Source: Torymus aiolomorphi
Taxonomy: Eukaryota > Arthropoda > Insecta > Hymenoptera > Torymidae
DNA: 64,000 bases
NCBI GenBank assembly: GCA_036365515.1
Contig: CM070873.1
Coordinates: 46,171,511 to 46,235,510, forward strand
Direction: 5' to 3'
Below are positions 10,937-21,146 of the stretch, in pieces (the stretch's first letter is position 1; every line of letters starts with the position of its first letter). The notes beneath the pieces were generated by a model. That model was not told where the DNA came from and did not search any database. It worked only from the letters and a program-made list of their open reading frames with translations. Made by a program: the position numbers and the translations under genes.

Positions 10937-11845
10937 GTATGGAAACGTGTGTATGAGTGTAATTATCGCGAACAACGACAAGAAGCAGCGGTCCCGTGGC
11001 GGCTCGTGCGCAAGGGCCCCACCCCGCAGAGGTAAGAGTCTCAGCCGGAGAATGTAATAAGACGATGCGAGCTATGTGATCACCTGGCGCCCTTAATAAA
11101 TTTGGCGATCACGCGTATCAAAGCAGACCGTTTGTTGGACGCGGCCGCCGGGACTAGTAAAAATTTTCAATTACTAAATACCGTGTCACATATTTATATG
11201 GTACAATAGATTTCCAACCATTTTATTCTATCGGAAATGATCAACAAACACAAATAAATTGAAGGTAGAGTGATGTTCTTATCCTGTTCTTTCGAATTAT
11301 TTTTTTACGAAAAAAATCTTAGTTCCTCATAGAAAAAACTTAATAAACGTCAAAATTTAAGTTTTGTTTTTTGTTTTTCTTTGTATTCTAAAGTGTTTGA
11401 AGTCAAAATACATTGTTGTCTGTGTAGATATATATGTGAGAGTGTGCGTATACACGGAGATCTAACTTTTTACGGAACTGATTTTAATGTTGTTGTTTTT
11501 GTTGTTGTTGTTAACATACATACATCAATACATACATTGTGGGAACACCCAAAATGGACTTATTTTTGTTCGAAACATATTTTTCTATAGTAATATAATA
11601 ATATTTGAGGTGCAACAATTTTTGCTCTTGCGAAAATATAAGGCTCTCCCGAGTATCGGTCGTGCCTATCAAAAAGAAAAAATGTTGTCCAATTAAAATC
11701 AGTTCATTAATTTTCAATATATTTTGTTTATTGAAAACACTTAAAATATCCTACAGACAAACTTTACCGCTATTTTTTCTATTATTTCGCAATGTAAAAA
11801 GATTCTAAAATTTGTATGTAATAAAGTATAAAAATAATATCATAC

Positions 11846-11922
11846 CTGTTAAACCAATCATCAGTATACCTCGGATAAGGATATGGATCATTACTACTGA
11901 AGTCATATGATGCTTTCGCATT
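11846..11922 (-). CDS. amon: amon/PC2 exon: segment just before the catalytic His
   Basis: A 77-nt exon with acceptor ATTTTCAG (ending at 11923) and donor GTATGA (11845 down), entered in phase 0 and left in phase 2. It encodes NAKASYDFSSND followed by PYPYPRYTDDWFN plus two bases of a Ser codon. This is the conserved PC2 stretch between the catalytic Asp and the catalytic His. It is too short to appear as a long open reading frame; I found it by translating the interval between the flanking exons. The split Ser codon (AG, then T at 6997) is restored by the next exon, which continues HGTRCAG. Confidence 0.95.
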
Positions 11923-12096
11923 CTGAAAATGGAGAAAAAAACAACATTTAAAAAGGATGTTACTAATTATTCATTAAGAATTCTTGTATTCTGACGAGCG
12001 ATATTTTTGCTTCTTCATAGAGTAAGATTTAGAACGGTGAAAAAAAAAAGTTCAAGACAAAATTGTTCTGTGTGTGCGCACGCGTGTAAGTAAAGT

Positions 12097-13326
12097 AAAG
12101 TACCCTATTATGAAACGATTTTCGGGTATTTTTTTTTCAATTCAAAAAATGAATAACTAAATCACATAAAAGTGAATACTATCATAGCTCATTCGAAGCG
12201 CTAATTCTCATAGAATAAATACTTTTTTCAAATTTGAAATTAATGCTATATTTCATAAATTATTATCAAAATAGTGACAGTGATTTTAGTGCCTATTATG
12301 AAACACGATTTTCCTGCTGGCACCTATGTTTTATAATTATAACCCCTATTATGAAACAGAATAAAATATCATTTTTCTAGCTTTTATCACGTTTTTGGTA
12401 CTTACACAACTTATTCTTAATGTTAAAATTGTTTATAGTACACAAAAAATATGAAAAAGTTTCACTTTATATTAGTTTTCAAAATTTATCAATAATTCTA
12501 AATTAAGTGCTTATACAGTGTAATAGTTCCTACTGTTTCATTTATAAATTGGAAATTATATTGATTCTGGTGGAATTCACCGTTTAAAAACTTATATAAA
12601 CATCATAGAAATATTCTATCTTCATTTTTCTGTAAAATAAAATATTATTTACCTTATATATTATTAAATGTGCACAAGTAGCGTAGGTGTGCACCGCCTA
12701 TTCCTATATACACACGTTTTAGAGGTTAGATTTCTGGACAAATAATTTATACTTTTAGAAGAATTTGCAGGTTTAACGATGAAAATATAAGTTCAGAACA
12801 ACATATAAACTACTATTTTAGTTAAATTAATCTGAAATGATCGAGGGAATTCTTAAAAAAGACCATTTTTACCGGTTCATAAATAGGGCCCCTCGTAAAT
12901 TTTGGCACCTATTGTGAAACAGCTATTTATTTTATAGAAAAAGTAAGAAAAACTAGTAAATGTGTATGTAAACTGAATCTATGGTCCAAAAACTATGGTA
13001 TGAACTATAATATGCGCTTAAAAAATGCTAAAATATCAAATAATCACGAAAAAAGTCAACAGTAAAAATTTTCGCAAAAAAAAATTCCTCATCTCGCAAT
13101 CAATTTATATGTACTTGTAGATAGAAAGTTTTTATGAATTTTTTTAAGATCTCACACCACTAAGAATGATATATATTTTTATATATTTGAGAAGCATATA
13201 GTGCATAGATATTAGTATATTTTTTATATTTATTTCTATGATGTTTAATTATGTATAACATTGATTTTTCTATAATTGTTTCATAATAGGAACCACTTTT
13301 CACGTTGTGTCATAATAGGGTACTTT
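12097..13326. mobile_element. 1.23-kb element with AAAGTACCCTATTATGA inverted ends and internal copies of the end motif
   Basis: The ends AAAGTACCCTATTATGA (12097) and TCATAATAGGGTACTTT (ending 13326) are perfect 17-bp inverted repeats. The core CCTATTATGAAAC recurs inside at about 12292, 12345 and 12908 (ATTGTGAAAC), and inverted at about 13280. The interior is AT-rich and non-coding. The superfamily is not clear, because no convincing target duplication can be read. Confidence 0.7.
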
Positions 13327-14582
13327 TTACCTTATATGTGCAGACAATATCTGGAGACTGCTTTGACCGATGTTGGTTAAACAAGGCTTTTTTCTTTGTT
13401 TCGATTGAGACTTTCAAGGGCACCCTAACTTATTGAAGCTATTTATTGAATTTCTTTTGTTTTACGTTGAAAAGAAAAATTTTAAACTTTGCGTTTTTTT
13501 AATTTTTTATATGATAGAGTTAATATTTTTCAATTGAATAACATTTAGTTGAAAGAGTTTCTAATCACCTATATTTTCTTTTTTTAAATTGGAAATATCT
13601 ATGGACTGCCATTTGTTATTCATGAAGATGTCTCCGTTTCTTATTTAATTTATAATTCCAAAAATATTTAATGGGTCTTCACGAAATTTGTATCAGCTAT
13701 TAAACTTATCAAGTACTTTAATCTCTTGAAATTTTAAGAATTGCATTTGTTTAAAAAAAAATAATTCATGGTGCTTATAACTATTTTTCAGCCCTCTAGT
13801 CGCGAAATTCGATTTTTCATGCTAGTTTAGTGAGCGTAAAATACTATAATATTGTACGCAGTATCATAATATCACATCACAACAATTTCCTACTCTATAT
13901 TTTTAACTCTATCTGCGTTAAAACCACGAAGAAATAATATTTCACTTTTATATCTGATACCTTACCGAACAATAAATGATATTAACATAATATTCTAGAT
14001 CTGATCACTTTTTGTGAAAATTCTTGAAATTTACTTATGCAAATAGTGGGGATCGAAACCCTCTCTCTCTTTTTGTCAAAAATTGATATGAATATCATGA
14101 CCATGAGAGGTTATCCTCAATTCTTTTGAAATACGAAGCAGAGTGTGTCTTTTAAATATTATTATAAACTTAATTATAGTTTATGATATAAACAGCCAGG
14201 TTAGTACTTCCCAATAATTACAAAAATTTCAATTACAATGTTGTAAATTGTTTTTTAACTCTTCTCTTATACTTACATACGTAACATAAACGATATTCGC
14301 GACTTGTCAGTTCAAAACAAGAGTTATTTTATCAGCAGTATAATTTTTAACTTTATGGACAAAAACTATTTCTTCGAATATCGCTACTTTTAGGCATATA
14401 AGAGGTCCGTGCAATTGTAAAGTATGGTAAATACACCCTCTTTTATGAAAATTTTTAGGATTGTGAATCATTTATTTCATAAACAATTTTTTTTCTGGTT
14501 TAAAAGGTATCTAGCCTTCTTAAGTTCACGATGATCCAAGCTTACTAAGAAGGAGAGTACCTCGAAATTAGGCAAGAATTCA

Positions 14583-14683
14583 CACTGAGAAAAATGATGT
14601 ATTCTAAATTACTATAATATATAGGAACGTGGGGACAAATCTCAAATACTAAAATTATTACTATATTTAATAGTAAAAATTGA
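14583..14683. mobile_element. Truncated end of the CACTGAGA TIR family
   Basis: CACTGAGAAAAATGATGTA, then TATAGGAACGTGGGGACAAA and alternating TAGTAA/TTACTA motifs, match the left part of the element at 62325 (CACTGAGAGAAATG, GTAGGAACGGAGGGACAAAT). It is cut off by the palindromic MITE inserted at 14684; no right end is visible. Confidence 0.65.
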
Positions 14684-15036
14684 TATACAGGTTGTTAAAA
14701 AACAAGCGCATTGGGTATATATCACGTGAAAGAGCGTAAAATTCTAAGATAAAAAGTCCAATGAACCAACGCGATCCGATCGATAGATTTTCCGTAATCG
14801 ATTAATGAAAATTGCTCGATTAGACCAATGAGCGCGCGGCGTTAGCGGCAAGAGGCGGCGGAGAGCGCGGAGTGGGGGCGCCGCCGCGCCGCGCGCTCAT
14901 TGGTCTAATCGAACAATTTTCATTAATCGATTACGGAAAATCTATCGATCCGATCGCGTTGGACTTTTTATCTTAGAATTTTCCGCTCTTTCACGTGATA
15001 TATACCCAATGCGTTTGTTTTTTAACAACCTGTATA
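14684..15036. mobile_element. Palindromic (foldback) MITE with GC-rich centre
   Basis: Two arms of about 160 bp run from TATACAGGTTGTTAAAAAAC at 14684 to GTTTTTTAACAACCTGTATA at 15036. They pair almost completely through TATATCACGTGAAAGAGCG, TCGATAGATTTTCCGTAATC and GACCAATGAGCGCGCGGCG. The unpaired middle (about 14838-14890) is very GC-rich (GGCGGCGGAGAGCGCGGAG). TA occurs at both outer edges, consistent with a Tc1/mariner-type target. No coding capacity. Confidence 0.8.
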
Positions 15037-15046
15037 CATAATAAAA

Positions 15047-15510
15047 ATAGCTAGTTTCTAGATCGTGATGAAACACTTGTTGCGATCATCATCTTCCATT
15101 TAATGGAATGATTATGACTTCAAAATTTTTTAACTTTATTTCTGTAGTGATTTGCTCTTGTATTTAAAAATATTTACTTCCAATAGATAGTTTATCACTA
15201 CGTTAACAATAAATAGCGGTAAACAATTTTGTTTACATACTTTTCAGAAAATATTTAGGTATAAAAATATTAATTTTGCCAACTGCTTTTGTTTCGCTCG
15301 CTCTCGCCATAATAAATGACTTATTCCTGGGAAAAAGTGGCGTGATGGCGTCATGTCTGCCAGTTTCATTGGCTAAAATTAGTTAAAAATTAGCTTGTTT
15401 CAATTGTACACCTTTTTTCACGCCAATAAATGTTCGAGAATGATCAGAAAAAACGTTTCATCGATCGCAAAAAAACTGTCCCCATTTTTTTCGCCACTTT
15501 GAGTAACACT
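15047..15510. repeat. Dispersed repeat, copy A
   Basis: About 460 bp share continuous similarity with 42492-42586 plus 42954-43330. Shared blocks include AAAAATATTTACTT, CAATAGATAGTTTATCA, TGCCAGTTTCATT and AATGTTCGAGAATGATCAGA. This copy lacks the 366-bp insertion seen in copy B. Type of element unknown. Confidence 0.7.
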
Positions 15511-16025
15511 TTTGAATCATGGATTTAGCTAAAACTTCGGGATATCATTCTTTGGGCCAAAAAACGCACCTGTGATTTAGGATTTCATCAATAATTGTAT
15601 TTTAGTAACAAAGAAAGAGAAGTTTTTCCAATTATTTAGGAAAAATGGGTGCCCCCAAAAACTTAATTCTTGAACAAGTGAAGCTTTTTCTAATTTCTAC
15701 CTTCTGTTTATTTTCTACTGATCATTCTCACACTTTTAGCTATACCAAGACATTTACTTTTCTGTGGACACCCATTTCTCATAGACACTTTGAGAAACTC
15801 ATCTATCTCTATCCACAAAGTACAATAGACAGCATCCTCATGGGTTCTTTTTTTGCCCAAAGAACGACATCTTGAAAATTTAGCAAATCCTTGATTATTC
15901 CTTAGACCTATAATAACTTTAACAGAAAATACACGCAAATTACTAACGTACTTTATTTGGCAGATTTTTAATTGTTCAACATCTACCTATTAGACAGTGC
16001 GACCAGTAAATTCAAGAAAATGAAA

Positions 16026-16118
16026 TTACTTTTTCCTCACACCGGGCCGAAAGTGCCTCATTCCCGCCCGGCTCCGAAACGGAAATATGGCATTTTCGGT
16101 CTCGATGTGAGGAAAAAT
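16026..16118. repeat. Short imperfect inverted repeat
   Basis: TTTTTCCTCACACCGGGCCG and its near complement CGGTCTCGATGTGAGGAAAA face each other around a GC-richer centre. Confidence 0.6.
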
Positions 16119-17040
16119 AGTAAACGCACCACGGAAGTAAAATTGGCCAGCCCCCAGCTCGTGTAAATTGCCACCCGAGCCTTCGGCGGTCCAAGTTTTT
16201 TCCTCCCCTGGTGCCGTAATATACTATATTATTATTTCAAACGATTTCCGATAAACTGATTCAAATTATAATAAAATATTTATTTCGCCTTTGCTGGTCT
16301 AAATTATGACTTTGCGAGCGTAAAGTGGACCTTCACGCCGTAAGATGTAAAGTGCATCATTACGCATAATACGTAAGATGTAAAGTACGATTACGCCCTC
16401 GGACCGTAAATCGGCCCACTCTACATCTGCAAAACGAAAGGTATAAAAGCGTACCTATTATGTCCTAGATACAAAAATACTATAGTCTACAATAATTGTA
16501 ATTTAAATATTTATTAAACTAAAAAGTAAAATACCCAATACTATCATACTTGGACAATTTATTGAAATACGTTTTGTAAGAGTTTTTGCAGAAACAAGTT
16601 CATTTTTATAATTTTAAGGAAAATTTTAAGGTATTTTAAGGAGTTTTTGATGAAAATATTTAATTTAAAAGTATTTTTTATTATTACAATATAACAAAAT
16701 TGAGTATAGTACCCGCGTAAAAAAAAATTTTTGGGCCATATATTGCCCACAGTGTTGGACAAGTATGGGCAATATATGGGCCATTGCAAGCCACATTAGA
16801 GCAATATATGGAAGATATTCGGCCCCGGCGCCTGAGCCGAATTCGGGCTGGAATCGGGCCATAGTATTCCCACCAGTATCCCATATAGTTCCCATATTAG
16901 TCCCATATTTTTAATTTCATGAGAACCATTAACAAAAAAAATAAATAAATAAATAAATAAATAAATAAGCGTAAAAAACAATCCTATTGTGCATGTATTG
17001 TGACTGTAAAATTATTATAAAAAAAAAAAAAAAAATCTTT

Positions 17041-17104
17041 GAGTGGATTCGAACCTCGAACCTTTGAATTACTAGACTTGCTCGCTACCGACTGAGCTAT
17101 TTAG
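17041..17104 (-). pseudogene. tRNA-like sequence (Thr-AGT-like), left arm
   Basis: On the minus strand: A box TAGCTCAGTCGGTAG, B box GGTTCGAATCC, and GTCTAGTAA, identical to the threonine (AGT) anticodon loop. The anticodon stem does not pair well and no acceptor stem forms, so it is tRNA-derived rather than a gene. Confidence 0.75.
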
Positions 17105-17213
17105 TTATGTTTATATAAAAGGATCAAATGGAGGTTAATACTTGAACGACATCATCATTCGTTTCAGATTACAGCCTAGATAATCTCCATTTGATCCTTT
17201 GATATAAACATAA

Positions 17214-17279
17214 CTAAATAGCTCAGTCGGTAGCGAGCAAGTCTAGTATAATTCAAAGGTTCGAGGTTCGAATCCACTC
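17214..17279 (+). pseudogene. tRNA-like sequence (Thr-AGT-like), right arm
   Basis: Inverted copy of the module at 17041-17104, with the same A and B boxes unchanged and a 2-nt insertion after the anticodon loop (CTAGTATAATTC). Confidence 0.75.
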
Positions 17280-17855
17280 AAAGAATTTTTTTTTTTTTTA
17301 TATATTTTACAGTCCCACTACATGCACAATAGGATTGTTTTTTACGCTTATTTATTTACTTATGTTGTTTTTTTTTGTTAATGGTTCTCATGAAAATAAA
17401 TATGGGACTAATATTGCGACTAATATTGCAACTATATGGGAACTATATGGGATATTGGTGGGAATACTATGGCCCGATTCCAGCCCAAATTCGGCTCAGG
17501 CGCCGGGGCCGAGTATCTTGCATATATTGCTCTAATGTGGCTTGCAATGGCCCATATATTGCCCATACTTGTCCAACACTGTGGGCAATGTATGGCCCAC
17601 AAATTTTTTTTTGCGCGGGTATACATGTATCTTTGTTATATATGTATGCATTTCTATGCTGCAACGACTGTTTTAGACAGTAAGTCGGCTTATACTAAGT
17701 TTGAGACCTCTTTATAATCTCCGAAAGCACGCTTACGGTTTATATCGCTTGTCATGAACAAGATCTTATCGATTACATAGACTTCTAGCGAAGGAAGAAA
17801 ATAACAGTGACATCTGTATTAATGGCTGTAGGTGAAGCTGACGAATAATACTTAC

Positions 17856-17893
17856 ATAATTGTACTTTAAATCGGGATGCATGTAATCGACCC
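17856..17893 (-). CDS. amon: amon/PC2 38-nt microexon
   Basis: A very short exon. The acceptor is TTGTTTCAG just upstream of 17893 and the donor is GTAAGT at 17855-17850. Its first two bases complete the Gly of the catalytic DDG motif; the remaining 36 nt encode VDYMHPDLKYNY, which matches the PC2 block right after the catalytic Asp. The phase goes from 1 in to 0 out, as both neighbours require. It is isolated between introns of 8.5 kb and 5.9 kb, so an ORF-length filter would miss it. Confidence 0.93.
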
Positions 17894-18906
17894 CTGAAAC
17901 AAGAAACATGATATTCACTTGATTTTCTGTACAATAAAGGATATTAATAATATTGTGAGTATGACAAATTCTATCGAACATAATTCATAAATCAAAGAAG
18001 CTAATAATTGAGTTCATAAGTTTCTGTTATGCTCATTTTAGGATAAAGCATTTTTATGCTTATAAAATTTTATTCTTAAAATCAAATTATGCTACATATC
18101 TATTTCTTTACAAATTCAAATTATCGATATGCGGAAATTCAACTATATATATTTGAATTAATATAGCAAAAATATATTAATAGATATATAGCAAATTTTT
18201 CTTTAACACGTTTGTATGTGTGCGTGAGTGTGTGTGTATATATTGAAGAAATATTATAGCCGTTTATTCAAAAGCACCGATATATTGGATTCAGTGAAAT
18301 AGTGAACATCCCGCTGGGATTTCGAAAATACGACGCGAATAAGCTTGTTAAAACTGAAATTCAATATTGCTTCTCAACCTATCAGACTTGTTAACCTTAG
18401 AGATGCTTAGCAAAATAAGTGTTTCACATAAATTCATAGAAAAATTATTCTTTTCATTTATATCCATTCAATTATACATTCAGGATGACAAACTAAACTA
18501 TAATGAAGAGTCTTTATTAGCTTGAGATCTATCAGACAATCGTATGAGAATTGACATTCTTGCAAGTAATACCCCCGCTCTTTTGGAAGTAGTCTACTAT
18601 ATATGACAATTCCTTTATTCTATAGTTGTTAAAAAAAGCATCAGTAACTTTGTACTATACTAGATCATCAGTTTAATTTTGATAAAATATTGAAACAATA
18701 ACAATTAATAACAATTAGTATTTGTAGAAAATGAACTTATATATATTTACTATCCAACTTATCTTTTCGATTATATGAATGCATGTTTATCGGTAAATTG
18801 AATTTTAAAAAAGACTGATTTTGTAAAACAAAAGTTTATTTTTTATTTCCAAGTTAAACAACTTTTGAAATATTCTGTGCATGTGACTTTTTTTAAGGTA
18901 AAACAA

Positions 18907-21146
18907 TTAACCCATTAACGCGCAAATGCACATTTTTGTGCACACATTTTCAAGTACAGAATTCTATTGGAAAAACAGTCATTTTTATCCAAAATCCTAT
19001 TTAGGGGGGTTTCGAGGGTGCTCTTTCAGAATCTGCAACTTATTTTGTAAAAAAAGTCAGTAAGTGTATTATTTTTGAGTTTTTTTTTAAAGAAGTCAAA
19101 AAATTTAATAACATTTTTTTTTCAAATCAATTTTTGTTACTGTTTCTGTTTTTGGATAATCATATTACCGCCAGAAATCGCGGTCCGAATGTCTGACGTT
19201 TCCAAAACACTGGTTGTGAATCTTTTTTCCCCTTTTAGCGTTTCCAAAATGGCGGATTTTGTGAAACAGCGTAATGTTAAACTTCATGATTTTTTTTCTT
19301 GAAATGTATGAACTTAACGAAAAAATGTTATAGAACAAAAAATGCTTAGAATCACTCAAAAAATACGTATGAATTTTTTCAGAAGTTTTTGAACCAATTT
19401 TGAATTTGTTAATTTTTAACATTTTTGAAAAATCAAAAAATGTCTCAAAAACTTCTGAAAAAATCATACGCATTCTTTGAATGATTCTTAGCACTTTTTA
19501 TTCTATAAAATTTTTTCGTAAAGTGTATTTTTTTCGACAACAAAAATTTTGAAATTATGCGTTACATAAACACACAAAACGTTGAATGGATTGAAGACTA
19601 TAATCGTCATTCTGCCACTATAAATATGTAGTAAAATATAGCGTTGCCCAGTTCTCACCACGGGGAGGTAGACGATGCAAGAGAACCTTCTTCTTTTTTT
19701 TTATATGTTTTTTTATGTTTTATATTTTTTATATTTTATTCTATTCTTTTGAATGTATAGAGAGAAAACAGTTTTTACAAACATGTAAACCACACACCTT
19801 GGAGTGCTTTCTAGTTCTTAGAGAACATTGTTTGTTAGAACAGTTTCTTTGACTTGCGGACTGAACGGCATTACTGAATTCGTCATTACATGTTTTTTTT
19901 CCAAATAGCATTTAGCAATAGCCATACAATCATCTTTAGTACCTATTTTTTTGCTCTTACCTGCTGTTGCAACATTGTACAAGACGGTGGCGTTGGTAAT
20001 TGCTATTTGGATACCTCTGATAAAAATAACCCAAGTGACCCACTGTCTTGTACAATGTTGCAACAGCAGGTAAGAGCAAAAAAATAGGTACTAAAGATGT
20101 TTGTATGGCTATTGCTAAAAGCTATTTGGAAAAAGAAAAACATGTAAAGCCCAAATTCAGTAATGCAGTTCAATCCGCAAGTCAAAGAAACTGTTCTAAC
20201 AAACTAATGTTCTCTAAGAACTAGAAAGCTCTGCAAGGTGTATGGTTTACATTTTTGTAAAAACTGTTTTCTCTCTATACATTCAAAAGAATAGAATAAA
20301 TATAAAAAATATAAAAAATATAAAAAATAAAAAAAATATATAAAAAAAAAAAAGAAGAAGGTTCTCTTGCATCGTCTACCTCCCCATGGTTAGAACTGGG
20401 CAACGCTATATTTTACTACATATTTATAGTGGCAGAGTGATGATTATACAGTCTTCAATCCATTCAACCTTTTGTGTGTTTATGTAATGCATAATTTCAA
20501 AATTTTTTTTCTCGAAAAAAATACATTTTAAGAAAAAATTTTATAGAATAAAAAGTGCTTAGAATCATTCAAAGAACACGTATGATTTTTTTTTCAGAAG
20601 TTTTTGAGCCTTTTTTTTGATTTTTCAAAAATGTTAAAAATTAAAAAATTCAAAATTGGTTCAAAAACTTCTGAAAAAATTCATACGTATTTTTTGAGTG
20701 ATTCTAAGCATTTTTTGTTCTATAACATTTTTTCGTTAAGTTCATACTCGAGAAAAAAAATCATGAAGTTTAACATTACGCTGTTTCACAAAATCCGCCA
20801 TTTTGGAAAAGCTAAAAGCGGAAAAAAGATTCACAACCAGTGTTTTGGAAACGCCAGACATTCGGACCGCGATTTCTGGCGGTAATATGATTATCCAAAA
20901 ACAGAAACAGTAACAAAAATTGATTTGAAAAAAAAATTTTATTAAATTTTTTGTCTTTTTTTTTTAAAAACTCAAAAATAATACACTTACTGACTTTTTT
21001 TTACAAAATAAGTTGCAGATTCTGAAAGAGCACCCTCGAAAACCTCCTATATAGGATTTTGGATAAAAATGACTTTTTTTTTCCAATAGAATTCTGTACT
21101 TGAAAATGTGTGCACAAAAATGTGCATTTGCGCGTTAATGGGTTAA
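18907..21146. mobile_element. 2.24-kb TTAA-flanked foldback element (piggyBac-like ends)
   Basis: TTAACCCATTAACGCGCAAA at 18907 and its complement TTTGCGCGTTAATGGGTTAA at 21146 bound two arms of about 1.1 kb. The arms are near-perfect inverted copies with a unique centre of some 50 bp near 19995-20045. The TTAA target and CCC start suggest a piggyBac-type origin. Each arm holds a short unrecognised reading frame. The right-arm version (plus strand, about 20046-20225) reads VATAGKSKKIGTKDVC to a stop; the left-arm version is shifted. The termini match those of 34150-35828. Confidence 0.8.

Larger units (their letters stand above)
10100..11160. other. GC-richer island in intron, possible promoter/exon of an antisense or nested transcript
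   Basis: A sharp compositional break from the surrounding AT-rich intron. It contains many CpG dinucleotides, purine-rich GAGAGGGGAGAGG runs, an (AG)39 tract (10546-10623) and three tandem hairpin units. At 11030-11038 GAGGTAAGAG matches a plus-strand splice donor, and AATAAA occurs at 11095. The plus-strand reading frames across it are driven by the AG repeat and I do not regard them as coding. It could be a promoter or first non-coding exon, or an old LTR remnant. The sequence alone does not decide. Confidence 0.4.
6998..11845 (-). other. amon intron (4.8 kb)
   Basis: Holds a TTAA-flanked element (7145-7686) and a GC-richer island (10100-11160). From 7690 to 9000 it is plain AT-rich DNA. 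The interval 9000-9480 is less AT-rich (for example the block around 9120-9200), but I recognise nothing in it. From 9480 to 10090 nothing notable is seen. Confidence 0.7.
16712..17619. mobile_element. 908-bp TA-flanked foldback element with two inverted tRNA-like modules
   Basis: Inverted ends CCCGCGTAAAAAAAAA (16712) and TTTTTTTTTGCGCGGG (ending 17619), with TA outside both. The two arms are near-complete inverted copies over about 400 bp. Both contain GGGCCATATATTGCCCA-type repeats, a GC-richer block (CGGCCCCGGCGCCTGAGCCG) and a tRNA-like module. Similar peptide-like translations in the two arms arise only because the DNA is inverted. I see no transposase. Confidence 0.8.
11923..17855 (-). 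other. amon intron (5.9 kb)
   Basis: Contains the 12097-13326 element, a truncated TIR fragment (14583-14683), a palindromic MITE (14684-15036), a dispersed repeat (15047-15510), a short inverted repeat (16026-16118) and the tRNA-bearing foldback (16712-17619). The interval 13330-14580 is AT-rich with nothing recognised. In 16280-16430 GTAAGATGTAAAGT and similar motifs recur several times, with no clear identity. Confidence 0.7.

Noticed and set aside
16684..17683. Similar peptides encoded on both sides of the foldback (MGYWWEYYGPIPA)
   Set aside because: The similarity follows from the DNA inverted repeat; there is no independent sign of selection on protein.
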